Assembly: GCA_019454875.1 (NCBI GenBank) | Contig: JACFNL010000003.1 | Coordinates: 1 to 64,000, forward strand | Length of the DNA stretch: 64,000 nucleotides | Origin: Candidatus Cloacimonadota bacterium | GTDB lineage: Bacteria > Muiribacteriota > UBA6191 | Direction: 5' to 3' | Shown here: positions 8,362 through 18,541 of the stretch, in pieces | How the letters are laid out: each line of letters begins with the position of its first letter | Numbering within the stretch: position 1 is the first letter of the stretch | The notes under the pieces: model-generated | Database searches by the model: none | What the model was told of the DNA's origin: nothing | What the model saw: the letters and a program-made list of their open reading frames with translations, nothing else | Made by a program: the position numbers and the translations under genes

Positions 8362-9591
8362 CTAAATTCCGCTCAGGGCAGTCGCCTTGCCTACCCGACC
8401 AATGGCAATCATAAAGGCTGCTGTGCGCAAATCCACGCCCTTCTGTTTGGCCACCTTACAAACCGTCTGATATGCTGAGCGCATTTTGGTTCTCAGCCTT
8501 GAGTTTACCTCTTCCTCGGACCACTGAAACTGCTGGATATTCTGGGTCCATTCAAAATAGGACACACATACCCCACCAGCATTGGCCAGAATATCAGGCA
8601 TCAGAAGTATGTTGCGTTTCTGCAAAATCTCATCGGCCTCAGGGGTCACCGGTGCATTGGCAGCCTCAATAATATATTTACAATTGAGGGAGTGAGCATT
8701 GCTTTGATGAATACAGTCCCCAAGAGCCGCAGGGATTAAAAAATCGCAGGGAAGTGCCAGAAGTTCCTCATTGGTTACATGAGTATACCCAGGTACTGAA
8801 GACAGGGTTCCCCCCTCAGAGCAGTATTGAAAAAGTCTGGGAATATCAAGACCTTCCTGGGAATATACTCCACCAGTATAATCACTGACTGCCAGTACCT
8901 TACCTCCGAGGCGATACAAAATCAGGGCAGCCCAGGAACCTACATTCCCAAATCCCTGAATCACAAACGAGGATTCTTCAATCGGATGTTTTAAGTCTTC
9001 AAGCAGGTTCTGAATCACATAAATCACACCTTGACCCGTGGCGGCAGTTCTTCCCTGAGACCCCTGCAGTTCCAGAGGTTTTCCGGTTACGACCGCGGGA
9101 CTGTACCCGTTGATTTTGGAATATTCATCCATAATCCAGGCCATTACCTGGGAAGTTGTGTTTACATCCGGTGCCGGAATGTCCTTGTATGGCCCAATGG
9201 ACTCATGCATGGCTGAAATGAACTTGCGGGTTACCGTTTCAAGGTCCTTTTCCGTCATTTCCCTGGGGTTACAGTTTATCCCGCCCTTGGCCCCCCCAAA
9301 AGGGATATCCACCAGTGCGGTTTTCCAGGTCATCAATGAAGCCAAAGAATTGGAATGTTCCAAATCCATGGTCGGGTGATATCTTAATCCCCCCTTGCAA
9401 GGGCCCCGACCCTTGTTGTGTTGCACACGAAATCCCGTAAAAACCTTCATGGAACCATTTTCCATTTCCATAGGAATTTTTACGCTGATTGTACGCCAGG
9501 GGCGAGACAGCATCATCATGATGGGCTCGCTCAGTTGCATGGCATTGGCTGCCTTATTAAAGTAGTACAGGGTTTGGTCGTTGGCACTCAT
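8362..9591 (-). CDS. gdhA: Glu/Leu/Phe/Val dehydrogenase, most likely glutamate dehydrogenase
   Basis: The protein has about 409 residues. The dimerisation/substrate domain carries GRGPCKGGLRYHP and the catalytic-lysine motif PFGGAKGGI; then come IPAPDVNT and a Rossmann nucleotide-binding domain with VIQGFGNVGSWAA. It should interconvert glutamate and 2-oxoglutarate. The Asp in AVSDYTGG at the end of the second Rossmann strand favours NAD, but I cannot decide this firmly. The start is uncertain: GTG at 9600 is possible, ATG at 9591 (MSANDQTLYYF) is chosen on alignment with family N-termini. It heads the run to gmd. Confidence 0.88.
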   Translation of the reverse strand: MSANDQTLYYFNKAANAMQLSEPIMMMLSRPWRTISVKIPMEMENGSMKVFTGFRVQHNKGRGPCKGGLRYHPTMDLEHSNSLASLMTWKTALVDIPFGGAKGGINCNPREMTEKDLETVTRKFISAMHESIGPYKDIPAPDVNTTSQVMAWIMDEYSKINGYSPAVVTGKPLELQGSQGRTAATGQGVIYVIQNLLEDLKHPIEESSFVIQGFGNVGSWAALILYRLGGKVLAVSDYTGGVYSQEGLDIPRLFQYCSEGGTLSSVPGYTHVTNEELLALPCDFLIPAALGDCIHQSNAHSLNCKYIIEAANAPVTPEADEILQKRNILLMPDILANAGGVCVSYFEWTQNIQQFQWSEEEVNSRLRTKMRSAYQTVCKVAKQKGVDLRTAAFMIAIGRVGKATALSGI

Positions 9592-9680
9592 GAACACCAC
9601 CGTTGAAGACTGTTACAGGAATACTTGGTACTGGAGTCTAACATTTCCCTGTACTGCAAACCAGACCCAAAACCTCAATT

Positions 9681-10382
9681 TTAGTCTTCCAAAAGAATGT
9701 TACAGCCAAAATCCGGCATAGGAGGCACATATGGTCCGCTCTTACTAATTGGAGCACCGTGAACCGGGGCTGAAAATCTTGGTGGAGGAACTCTCATATC
9801 ATTTGGCATCTGGGGTACAGATGGTGGCATATGCCAGCTGTAGGCCTCTGGCTCTGGTACACGATCGTAGGCTTTGGGGTGCTTCCAGTAGTTAGTATAG
9901 GTTCTTGGACGGGGATTAAGGGTCGGTGTAGGTACTTCGGTAACAAAACTTCTAGGCCCAACAGCCTGTGGAGATAAAACCACATAAGGAGTCCCTGTAC
10001 CTGTGTTTTTCAAGAAGTCTGGCATTTCCTTGTGTGGAACTGCCAGAAAGTCTGTACCTGTTAATGGTGTTTCCTGTTTTTTGGCTTCATTTAATGGAAT
10101 ATCCTGAGCCATAGTCTTTGGATGTGTAGAATGAGGCGACCCATCATAGACCTTTGCTACGGCTTGTCTGGTCTCTGAATGAGTATCAGTCTTTGGGGTT
10201 TTGGAAGGCATTACCAAAGATTGCCCAGCTGGCAAAAGAATGACAAAACGAGATCCTGACTCGACTCTGTCACCTTGACTCGCTTCAAATTGCCTGATGG
10301 TTTTTTCAATCAGACTTAAATCCAGACTTGCCTCAAGTGAGGACATGATCACAACAAACAGCCCAATTTTTCTGGTCCACAT
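9681..10382 (-). CDS. Secreted proline-rich protein of unknown function
   Basis: The 233-residue protein starts with a signal-like segment (MWTRKIGLFVVIMSSLEASL) and an SD (GGAAGGG). The mature part is low in order and rich in Pro, Thr and Tyr, with blocks such as PTPTLNPRPRTYTNYWKHP and PPSVPQMPNDMRVPPP. It may be an envelope-spanning or surface-exposed linear protein. It follows the giant-protein operon by a 130-nt gap without a clear terminator, so it may be a fifth member of that unit. No family is recognised. Confidence 0.65.
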   Translation of the reverse strand: MWTRKIGLFVVIMSSLEASLDLSLIEKTIRQFEASQGDRVESGSRFVILLPAGQSLVMPSKTPKTDTHSETRQAVAKVYDGSPHSTHPKTMAQDIPLNEAKKQETPLTGTDFLAVPHKEMPDFLKNTGTGTPYVVLSPQAVGPRSFVTEVPTPTLNPRPRTYTNYWKHPKAYDRVPEPEAYSWHMPPSVPQMPNDMRVPPPRFSAPVHGAPISKSGPYVPPMPDFGCNILLED

Positions 10383-10512
10383 ACATCCCTTCCTTGTTTC
10401 TGTCAGTCCCTTCGGAGCTTTGGAAAGTGTTAAAGACAGGACTATTTAGGGATTTTTTTGATTTTTAGAAAAGCAGGACAAAACTAAACCGGGTGTCGAT
10501 TTTCTTGAAAGA

Positions 10513-11343
10513 TTATCTGATGGCTTCCTTTAAGTATTCCCTTACAAACAGCTCCAGGGATTGAACCTGTGCTGAAGAAAGCTTCCATTCCCTGGCCAGA
10601 GAAACTATGGCCTCCGAAGAAATATCCCTGGCCTCTGTCATAATAGCTGGAAACACATTTAATACCAGAAATCGGTCTACATATTGTTTCATGGCATCCA
10701 AAGTGGCTTTATCTGTTGCCTCATCTGCCGGAAGATTGATGTTATGCAGGGCTTGAATTCGGTCCAGGCGTTCAAAGTCCTGGGACAAAAATGACTCCAG
10801 GGGATGGAATGGATCCGACAGGTGACTCAGATCAATATCGCTATGTGAGACCTTAAGCCCTTCCACCTGTTCCGGCTGACGGATCAGGGTAGCCTTAGGA
10901 TCGATTAACCTCTTGACTGTCAATTCGATTTCTTCTTCTATTTTTTTTAACATCAGACCGGACTGCTCTGCATTAAAAAAATATTTCTGGGTAATCTCAT
11001 TTTTCTGTTTGCGACATTGTTCCTGATTGGCTTTCAGATCAAGCCGTAAAGCCTGATTTATCTCCTTGTATCTGTTTTGGCTCATAGGGCTGCCCGGCAA
11101 AACTTCAGTTCTTTGAGCCTGCCTGATTTCCCTGATTTCTTCCTCAAGCTTAAGACAGAGGGTATCCAGGCGACCAAGTTCCAGTCTCAGACTGAGCAGA
11201 TCCTGATTTTTCATGAATCTGCCAGCCTGGAAATGCCAGTTTTTAAGCTTTGGATGCAAAAGCTTGAGCAATCCTGGAGAATAGGTTAGAACCTCAGAGG
11301 AACAAAGACTATATACCAGGGTAAAAAATATAAAGACTCTCAT
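10513..11343 (-). CDS. Secreted coiled-coil protein of unknown function
   Basis: The start is placed at 11343 (MRVFIFFTLVYSLCSSEV), giving 276 residues, a clear signal peptide and a 4-nt ATGA overlap with the 2206-residue gene; the longer frame to 11412 has no better start. The central part (about 45-150) is strongly charged and heptad-like (LEEEIREIRQAQR, LMLKKIEEEIELTVKR), predicting a coiled coil. Cysteines occur in LCLKLEEE and QEQCRKQ. The C-terminal 90 residues are helical. The tight coupling suggests it partners the giant protein. Confidence 0.7.
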   Translation of the reverse strand: MRVFIFFTLVYSLCSSEVLTYSPGLLKLLHPKLKNWHFQAGRFMKNQDLLSLRLELGRLDTLCLKLEEEIREIRQAQRTEVLPGSPMSQNRYKEINQALRLDLKANQEQCRKQKNEITQKYFFNAEQSGLMLKKIEEEIELTVKRLIDPKATLIRQPEQVEGLKVSHSDIDLSHLSDPFHPLESFLSQDFERLDRIQALHNINLPADEATDKATLDAMKQYVDRFLVLNVFPAIMTEARDISSEAIVSLAREWKLSSAQVQSLELFVREYLKEAIR

Positions 11344-14300
11344 TGCCTTGTACTCTCCGAACCAATCTGCCGAAAATGAACACTTTGAGGTATGATTCTC
11401 ACAGGAATACACAGGGCTGTTCTATTGCCCTGGGCATCGGTTGCAATAACCTTGATTTCGTCCACCTTGTCCCTGTGGGGATACACATGATGAGTTCTTA
11501 ACTCAGCCCTGTCCAGATACTGATTTCCAGGCCGTTTGTCAATATTGGGAAGGGGGTTCTGGGTAGGCTCAATTCCAAATGAACTTAAGGCCGGAGTTGC
11601 CAGATTACAGGCTTCGGAGCGAATCTCAAGGGAACCGTCCTGAATGGCTCCAACCACATTGTCTGACATGCTGGCCCTGACTTCAAACCTTGTATCCTGA
11701 GGAATTTCCCAGAAAAAATCACTCAGATTGCCTGGGCTTGCTGCGTACTGCGAAACCCTGATTTCAACCGAGGACGGGCTATTGGAGGAAAATGTAACTG
11801 CCTGGGCTTCCCTGCTGATGGAAGAGGCCTGAAACCAGTTTCCTGTCTCATCCATAGGAGCACGGGGATCAGCACTGCGGAAAATATGCATCCTTTCCTG
11901 ATAGGACAACAGATTGGAAAACCCATCCCGGTTAAGGCCCTGTACTGGGGACACCACAAAATAGACAGGCAGCCTGGTTTTATAGTCAATCAGGGTTACC
12001 TGCAAAGAGGGTGGGGTCAAATCACGATAGGTAATGTCTCCAATTCTTGAAGCCTCATGAAACATGGACTGCTTCTGGGCCTCTCTTAAAATTTGTGCCT
12101 TACTTCCAACCAGGGAAGGCAAAGCTACCAGTCCGTTGGATTTTCCAGCCAGTCGATAATGGAAATTTGTTGGATTGATGGAAGCTATGGTATCCGCCTC
12201 CCTGTAATCATCCATGATTCTGGCATCCTGGGCCGTAGCATACATGCTCAGGGTCAGCCCATAGTCATTATTAAAAAAATGCGGGGCTACAATAGCACTT
12301 GGTTCGACTTCCCACACCGTTTCCAAAAAGCAGTTGCCTGGATCTTCCTTGTGCGGATGGCTGGCTACAAGACAATCTGCTCCCGCCCTCTGAGAATCCA
12401 GTCGTAGCTGGTTTCGATTGGAATTGGCCCCACGGGTAGGAAATCCAAACATGTTTAACAACCCGTCCTCAAAATGCGGCATAAGATGGGCTACCTGGGC
12501 CAATCTCTCCGAAGAGGTGGCGGCTGTATGCGAAAACACCATAACACCAGCAGGTTGATATGGAAAAATACTACCTTGAGTAAGGCGGCGGTTAGCAAAC
12601 CAGTCCGCATCCCCATAAGCCTTGGCCGTGAGTGTGGCAGGCCAGGTCTCAGTGGAAAATATCATGTCGTTTCTGCGGGCAGTTCCCTCACCCTGATTAA
12701 AGTAGTGAAAATGGTTGGCAACCGATTGCAGATTCACACCGGGAGAAGGTTGTCCCGGCCAGAATTCAGAGAGACCATGAGATTTATTAAACACCAGACT
12801 GTTTTCTGCTCCATTGAGTTCCTGGTTGCGGTGCGACTGTAAAAAACTGTAGGATTCGTTGCCTAGTACTCCTAAACCCCTGCGATTTCGTGGATCCATG
12901 CCAATTTCATAATAAAATCCACTGACTACTGGCAGTCCCCCCTGAATCTGGGGCAAGCGGGTCGCATCCTGGACTGGAGCATTCTGCCATCCTGCATATT
13001 GAGCATTGTCCCGCACCCTTAAAGTCACTTCTTCTACATTGGCCCGTCCTGCAATAAGGTTTTGTGGAACCCCGGAAATTTCTGCAATTTCCGGGTTCTG
13101 TAAATCCCCTACAAAAATTTCCGCAAAATGATCGGAATTGGCACGATAGGTAACCGCTCCGGAATCACTGATATTAAATCCAGGTAATTCCTCGGCCTGC
13201 TGCAACCCAAAGGACATGGCATTGGGACTGGGATAACTTGTTTTGACCCGTCCAAAACCCCTCCAGGCCGTAAACCGATCTTCCCCATATACATATTCCC
13301 TTTTCATGACCGAAAAAGTCTCTGTGACAATCTCAAAGGCACTGGCACTTGCTCCACTGGGCAATGCTGGGGCTGCATCATAATAGGTGAACTTACCAGT
13401 ACCTGCTCCAGAAGGACTTAAAATTTCCTTTTGAGGTTTCCAGGCAACAATGGGAGCAAACACCTGGCAACTTACCTCAAGTACAGTTACACCAGTGGGC
13501 ACAGGGAATCGTAGGGGACGAATTTTTTGCGCAAGACTAACAAAATCAAAAGCGGCAACCTTGTTGTCCGTGTTGATTTCATCCCTTAAAATCCCGTTCA
13601 TTTCTAGAGTGGTATCCCCTGTTAAAAGAGCATTATTTTCAAGCAAGGGAATGCGAAAGTAGATTTTATATGGATCCGTTGGATCCTCCTGCAAAAGACG
13701 GGTATTATCCATAACCAGTCCAGAAGGATTATGGGCTCCTGGAGCTACAAACTGCACCAGCTTCTGAAATTTTTCGCGAACCCCTGCCGGACTATAATTG
13801 GCATACCAGTTCAACCAGAACACTTCTGCCAGATTTCCAGTACGGATTACAGCCCTTTTTACAGTACCGTCCGGCAAGCGGTAGCGCATAAACCATACAT
13901 ACTTCATATCGTACCAGGTATAAAATCCGTGGGGAGATTCAATGACCCCAAGTCCTGAAGGATAATGTTCTTTTCTAGCCAGTGTTCCCTGATGTAAGGA
14001 CTCAAACAGATCCTCAGGTGGAAGGGCACCCAGAAACTCTTCATCAAACACCTTTCCATCACTGTTCACAATTCTGGCACTGCGACGACTGCTGGTATCT
14101 GCCGAGGCATCATTGCCAAATGCCTCAGTCAAAGCCGCCCCTTCGCCTACTTTTTTCCAGTTGGATGGATGCAGGCCAGACTTGTCCACTAGCGGAACCC
14201 CACCAATTACGCCACAATTCTGGACACCACGATTTTCATAAAGCCCTGTAGTATTGTTAAAAACAGATCGGGGGCAGGTAAAATCAAAATCCCAGGATCC

Positions 14301-17300
14301 AATCCCGCTCTGTTTGGAATGAGTTCCGGCAAATCCCTGATAGTTCACAGCATCCGATCGGAAAAACTCAACCTTTCCGGCCGTATGTACGGGAACATTC
14401 TGTCCCTGATGGGCCAGAATCAGGTTTTCCCCTTGAAGATACTGCAAAGGAATCACTGGTAAACTGCCTACCCGACCAGAAACCAGACCGTGGGCAGTGG
14501 CTGTGGCAAATGCCTGCTGAAATTCACTATCCGTAAGCAAAGACTCCATTCTGAACAGATGATTCTGGCTCAAATCCGTCACATTAACCCGGATCTGGTT
14601 CAGAAATGGGTTGGCCAACGGGGGGGCAGAGCCAACCGTTACGGGCATGGTATAGGAGGTGACCACCAAAGCCGCTGGTACTGTGGATGGATCCGATAAA
14701 TAGGTCACTCCCGTCAAATCAAAACCAACTGCCCCAAGCATCAGAGTGACCTCATATTCACCTGGGTCCTTGAAGTTGTAAGGCATATCCTCGGGCGCGT
14801 ACACTGGGGCAGTGGGACTGCCCGCAATCATGCGGCTCATATCCTGCCAGCAGGAGTCAAACAGAAGGCCCCTCTTTAAAGCTATAGTTCCAGGAGCTTC
14901 GAGCAATGGTTCCGGACTGGATCCATCAGCCCGGATCAGTTCACAATTGGCTTTGACCCTGTTACCAGAAGCAGGAACATTTTCTAAGACAGGGGTGTAG
15001 GGCATGTCATTCTGGGTATAATCCACAAGACTGTGGGGAGGTGATTTGGCCCTAATCTGCCAGCGATAACGCATGGTTCTGGTTCCGCTTCTGCCCTGAT
15101 CCATCCTGGAGTTCATCAATGTTGATACTTCAGAGCGAAATGGTTCATTCAAAAGGGTGGCCACCGTAATTCCAATCCGCGTATCGTTATCCCAGAACAA
15201 GTCCTGAACCGAACCACCCCCAGAAACCAGGGGCAATGTTTTGGTGTAGGCAAAACCTGTAGGCAGATAATTGGAAATCATCTTTACGGCCCCTCCTGCC
15301 GCATTGCCCAGAGTTCTAAGAATCTGATTGGAACTTTGACTCAGTACGGCTGGAACCCCCCCATAATGAGGTGGGTTTTCCATTCTGAATACAGCCAGAG
15401 TGTCTTCAATAAGATTCTGATTGGCATCACAGGTAGCTGAAGCTGGAGTGGTGTCACAGGGATGAACTATATCTACTGTAGTACTTGAACCGGAAGCCGG
15501 TGGATTAGGCACATTGATTACCCCCAGTTTTACATTGATTCCAGAAAAATCAGGGGAATTGAAGGTGGCCGCTGTTACTGTACATGCCCAGCCCGTATTG
15601 GAAATAGCAGGAAAATCGGCATTAAAGATGTCATCACCGGCTGCATCCAGAGGAAAATTGAAGGTAGTGGCACAGGTGCCTACCTGAAAAGTCGGAATAA
15701 CTCCTAGTCTTTCCGGTAACGAACCATCAATAGGGGATAGTTTTTCTACCACAAAACCAGCGTGCTGTTTCATGGTCACGGTTACCTGCATAGGATTCAT
15801 GGGTGTAACCCCATTGGGTTTTGGAACCGGAATACCTGCACTCAGGCTGTTGCAGTTCAAGGTATTTCCCGAAGGATCGCTCATTACATCCATCAATCCA
15901 CCACGACACAGGGTTTCCAGGGAATTGCGATCCACGCGGCTTCCAAAAAGTCTTCCCATGGTTGCCGCATCTTCCAGGGTATTATTGGAGTGAACTATAT
16001 ACACATTGTTGTCACCGTCAGCGGCAATTGCCTTAAGTGGCAGGCGGTTGCCTGCATCTATCACACCAACGGATGAAGAACCGGCTACTGTATGGTTGTA
16101 GTTGGCATACCTAAGATTTAAGCGGTTAGCTCTTTCCTCAGCAAACCAGACAGTCCCCCCTGTGCCCCAGAAGTTGGAACTTACGGTGAAGTGCGAAGCT
16201 GGCAGATTGGAATAATAGACATAATCGGTAGAGCCATCCCTTCGTTTGGAAAACCCAAGTGACTGCACAAAGTTAGGTAATTCCAGGTTTCCCGCATACC
16301 CAAGATCCGTGCCAAAGGCCCGATACACAACCTGCTGATTGACATCAGTACCAAAACGCGCATCTGCATCTCCGACCTTGTATCCGTCAATACCAGCATT
16401 TGCATTGAGGTTAGGACTCACAAGTTCCTTCTGCCTGTTTCCAGCTCCAGCCGCTGTAATTGCCACGCTGATTTCCACAACCGAAGTCTGAATTTCTCCA
16501 GCTCCCAGGGAAGCAATTTTTATCATATACAGTTTTTGCTGGGATTGATCCCTTCCATAACTGGAAGCATAGGCCGTGCTTGATGGGGAGGGCGGGGGCT
16601 CCTGAGTGGATGGAATTGGGCCGAGTCCACATAAATCACCACAATGATTCCATCGTCCAAGATCAGCAGAATAACTGACTGTAGAAGCCAATGGATTATC
16701 CCTGGCATCACTGTAACCATCACGGCCAGCACTGGTAAAAAAATCCCTGCCATTCTCAAGAGTCGTAAATGTGGCAGATGCCCCGGCATTACGAATCATT
16801 ACCTGATTGTCAGCATCGGATAAAAAGGCATCAACCAGCAAAATTTTAACATTCTTTTTAACATCTTTAACCATGGCAGCAGAACGAAGGGCTGTGTAAT
16901 AATCCCAGGGGAAATTCATGGGATACCCTGCCAGACGGCTTTCTGTGGCAGCCCCTGAATGCACCACATGGGGCAACATAAAAAATGCTCCAATGGGTGG
17001 GCTTAAGGGTGTGGAATCACAATTGGTTGGTCCCCTGTTCCAAAGCACCTCACCGGATCGTGGGTGATTCTGACCATAGGGCAGGTAATAACAGCCTGGA
17101 TCTCCGGCATTGGGGATTACCTGATTGGCAGGGGCCAAGGGCATATCAAACCACTCATTATGCCAGTTCTGCCCTACTGGATTAGTAAAATTTCCACCGC
17201 AGCATTCTCCCGGTCTTTGTACTCTTAGCTGTCTGACTTCATCGGCCTCAACCCTGTATGCCTGCCTGCCACCCTGCCAGAATCCAGCGTGATACCAGAC

Positions 17301-17960
17301 ATGGTACATCAAAGGATAGGACTTGTAATGGGGAGGCAACACCGTACTTCCCTCCTCAACCTTTCCGGCAATGGGTCTGAGTCGGAAGGCCCCACGAATG
17401 GCATCCATATCAGTTGATTTAGTGGCATCATCCCCGGATTTGGAAGTATCACGGTTTACCGACAAGTCCTCGGATCCCGATTCATAAATCTTCATCCAGC
17501 CTTCTGCCCCATTAGGAGAGATCACATATCTCCATCCTGACGGGGTGGCCGTAATAGCCTGGCTTCCCGGCAGGTTCATAGTATTGGTATCTGTCATTAC
17601 TGCAGGAAGGGTTGCGGTTTCTAAAGGGTGCCGTCTTGTGGTCAGATTCAGAATTGAAGTGCTGCCATTAGGAGAATCAATATCAGGTTTGGCACGAAAC
17701 AGCTTGATATGTCCGAATTTATCTACAGAAAATCCGACATAATTGGGCAGGCGGGAATACAATGGCGAAGAGGGTGGCACTACATCAGATCTTTGATAAT
17801 CCTCAGATCGATCAAACATATAGAGATCACCAACTGCTCCATCGGAAATCAAAAGGTAAACATCGCCATTGCGTTTCAACAGCTCATTTAATAGTGGATC
17901 CGGATCTGCTAAAACGGTGGACACCAAAACAAAACCAAGACTTAACCAATACCGGATCAT
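11340..17960 (-). CDS. Giant secreted protein (2206 residues), unknown function
   Basis: It begins with a signal peptide (MIRYWLSLGFVLVSTVLA) and has no membrane anchor that I can see. The mature part is rich in Gly, Asn, Ser, Pro and aromatic residues, like a beta-rich extracellular protein. The first 900 residues contain propeller-like stretches (YLLISDGAVGDLYMF, ADGDNNVYIVHSNN), a Cys pair (ECCGGNF) and Cys-rich loops (NHCGDLCGLG). The middle has PKD-like segments (DPGEYEVTLML). The end has Ig-like strands (DEIKVIATDAQGNRTALC). A pilus-tip or adhesin role is conceivable, but no diagnostic PilY1, autotransporter or sortase signal is visible. It overlaps both neighbours by 4 nt. Confidence 0.8.
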   Translation of the reverse strand: MIRYWLSLGFVLVSTVLADPDPLLNELLKRNGDVYLLISDGAVGDLYMFDRSEDYQRSDVVPPSSPLYSRLPNYVGFSVDKFGHIKLFRAKPDIDSPNGSTSILNLTTRRHPLETATLPAVMTDTNTMNLPGSQAITATPSGWRYVISPNGAEGWMKIYESGSEDLSVNRDTSKSGDDATKSTDMDAIRGAFRLRPIAGKVEEGSTVLPPHYKSYPLMYHVWYHAGFWQGGRQAYRVEADEVRQLRVQRPGECCGGNFTNPVGQNWHNEWFDMPLAPANQVIPNAGDPGCYYLPYGQNHPRSGEVLWNRGPTNCDSTPLSPPIGAFFMLPHVVHSGAATESRLAGYPMNFPWDYYTALRSAAMVKDVKKNVKILLVDAFLSDADNQVMIRNAGASATFTTLENGRDFFTSAGRDGYSDARDNPLASTVSYSADLGRWNHCGDLCGLGPIPSTQEPPPSPSSTAYASSYGRDQSQQKLYMIKIASLGAGEIQTSVVEISVAITAAGAGNRQKELVSPNLNANAGIDGYKVGDADARFGTDVNQQVVYRAFGTDLGYAGNLELPNFVQSLGFSKRRDGSTDYVYYSNLPASHFTVSSNFWGTGGTVWFAEERANRLNLRYANYNHTVAGSSSVGVIDAGNRLPLKAIAADGDNNVYIVHSNNTLEDAATMGRLFGSRVDRNSLETLCRGGLMDVMSDPSGNTLNCNSLSAGIPVPKPNGVTPMNPMQVTVTMKQHAGFVVEKLSPIDGSLPERLGVIPTFQVGTCATTFNFPLDAAGDDIFNADFPAISNTGWACTVTAATFNSPDFSGINVKLGVINVPNPPASGSSTTVDIVHPCDTTPASATCDANQNLIEDTLAVFRMENPPHYGGVPAVLSQSSNQILRTLGNAAGGAVKMISNYLPTGFAYTKTLPLVSGGGSVQDLFWDNDTRIGITVATLLNEPFRSEVSTLMNSRMDQGRSGTRTMRYRWQIRAKSPPHSLVDYTQNDMPYTPVLENVPASGNRVKANCELIRADGSSPEPLLEAPGTIALKRGLLFDSCWQDMSRMIAGSPTAPVYAPEDMPYNFKDPGEYEVTLMLGAVGFDLTGVTYLSDPSTVPAALVVTSYTMPVTVGSAPPLANPFLNQIRVNVTDLSQNHLFRMESLLTDSEFQQAFATATAHGLVSGRVGSLPVIPLQYLQGENLILAHQGQNVPVHTAGKVEFFRSDAVNYQGFAGTHSKQSGIGSWDFDFTCPRSVFNNTTGLYENRGVQNCGVIGGVPLVDKSGLHPSNWKKVGEGAALTEAFGNDASADTSSRRSARIVNSDGKVFDEEFLGALPPEDLFESLHQGTLARKEHYPSGLGVIESPHGFYTWYDMKYVWFMRYRLPDGTVKRAVIRTGNLAEVFWLNWYANYSPAGVREKFQKLVQFVAPGAHNPSGLVMDNTRLLQEDPTDPYKIYFRIPLLENNALLTGDTTLEMNGILRDEINTDNKVAAFDFVSLAQKIRPLRFPVPTGVTVLEVSCQVFAPIVAWKPQKEILSPSGAGTGKFTYYDAAPALPSGASASAFEIVTETFSVMKREYVYGEDRFTAWRGFGRVKTSYPSPNAMSFGLQQAEELPGFNISDSGAVTYRANSDHFAEIFVGDLQNPEIAEISGVPQNLIAGRANVEEVTLRVRDNAQYAGWQNAPVQDATRLPQIQGGLPVVSGFYYEIGMDPRNRRGLGVLGNESYSFLQSHRNQELNGAENSLVFNKSHGLSEFWPGQPSPGVNLQSVANHFHYFNQGEGTARRNDMIFSTETWPATLTAKAYGDADWFANRRLTQGSIFPYQPAGVMVFSHTAATSSERLAQVAHLMPHFEDGLLNMFGFPTRGANSNRNQLRLDSQRAGADCLVASHPHKEDPGNCFLETVWEVEPSAIVAPHFFNNDYGLTLSMYATAQDARIMDDYREADTIASINPTNFHYRLAGKSNGLVALPSLVGSKAQILREAQKQSMFHEASRIGDITYRDLTPPSLQVTLIDYKTRLPVYFVVSPVQGLNRDGFSNLLSYQERMHIFRSADPRAPMDETGNWFQASSISREAQAVTFSSNSPSSVEIRVSQYAASPGNLSDFFWEIPQDTRFEVRASMSDNVVGAIQDGSLEIRSEACNLATPALSSFGIEPTQNPLPNIDKRPGNQYLDRAELRTHHVYPHRDKVDEIKVIATDAQGNRTALCIPVRIIPQSVHFRQIGSESTRQ

Positions 17961-18541
17961 GGTTTCTCCTTATCTCCAAAAAACAGCTTGCAGACCTGTT
18001 GCGAGGAAGCCTTCACCTGATGCTTCTCATATAGCCGTGTTAAGATTTCACAGTTAAGATCCATGGCCCCAATAATTGGGTGCGGATTTGTTCCACTCCA
18101 ATTCAGGACAGCTAAAAGACTCTTACTGCGTCTTAGGATCTGAATCTCGTCAATAATTTCCCTAAGCATCTCTTTTTGCTTAAATTGGGTCTGCTCCTCA
18201 GAAAGTATAGTCATCGAGCCTGTTTTAGAAAGCTCCAAGAGAGCACCTTCCAAACCTTCGTCAATACTTCGCCCACGATACAAAGCCTGCCAGTTCTGGT
18301 ACAAATCATGTTCATGGGCTGCGTAAACACTGTCCTGATACATCCCGCCCAACTCTGTCACAAAGGCCCGATGGTCTGGATGAACCCGATACAAAAGAAG
18401 AAGATCCACCATTCCCACCGACGAGGGGGCACTGCGTCCTAGCCGCTTGGCCCTGGCTAATTCCAGCACTTCTCTAAGCCTCGATTCTGAAGCCTCTGGC
18501 AAAACAAGCAGGACAATTAAAAGAAACAGGGCACGAATCAT
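17957..18541 (-). CDS. Secreted helical protein of unknown function
   Basis: The 194-residue protein has a signal peptide (MIRALFLLIVLLVLPEASES) and a helical mature part with two cysteines near the C-terminus (LNCEILTRLYEKHQ, QQVCKLFFG). Its start overlaps the stop of the upstream gene and its stop overlaps the start of the giant-protein gene, each by an ATGA. No family is recognised. The coupling suggests equimolar production with the giant protein, perhaps as a periplasmic chaperone or subunit. Confidence 0.68.
   Translation of the reverse strand: MIRALFLLIVLLVLPEASESRLREVLELARAKRLGRSAPSSVGMVDLLLLYRVHPDHRAFVTELGGMYQDSVYAAHEHDLYQNWQALYRGRSIDEGLEGALLELSKTGSMTILSEEQTQFKQKEMLREIIDEIQILRRSKSLLAVLNWSGTNPHPIIGAMDLNCEILTRLYEKHQVKASSQQVCKLFFGDKEKP

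Noticed and set aside
11340-17960. PilY1-like pilus tip adhesin
   Set aside because: The size and beta-rich look fit loosely, but I could not find the calcium-binding D-x-D-x-D-G loop or a convincing vWA domain, so no name is given.
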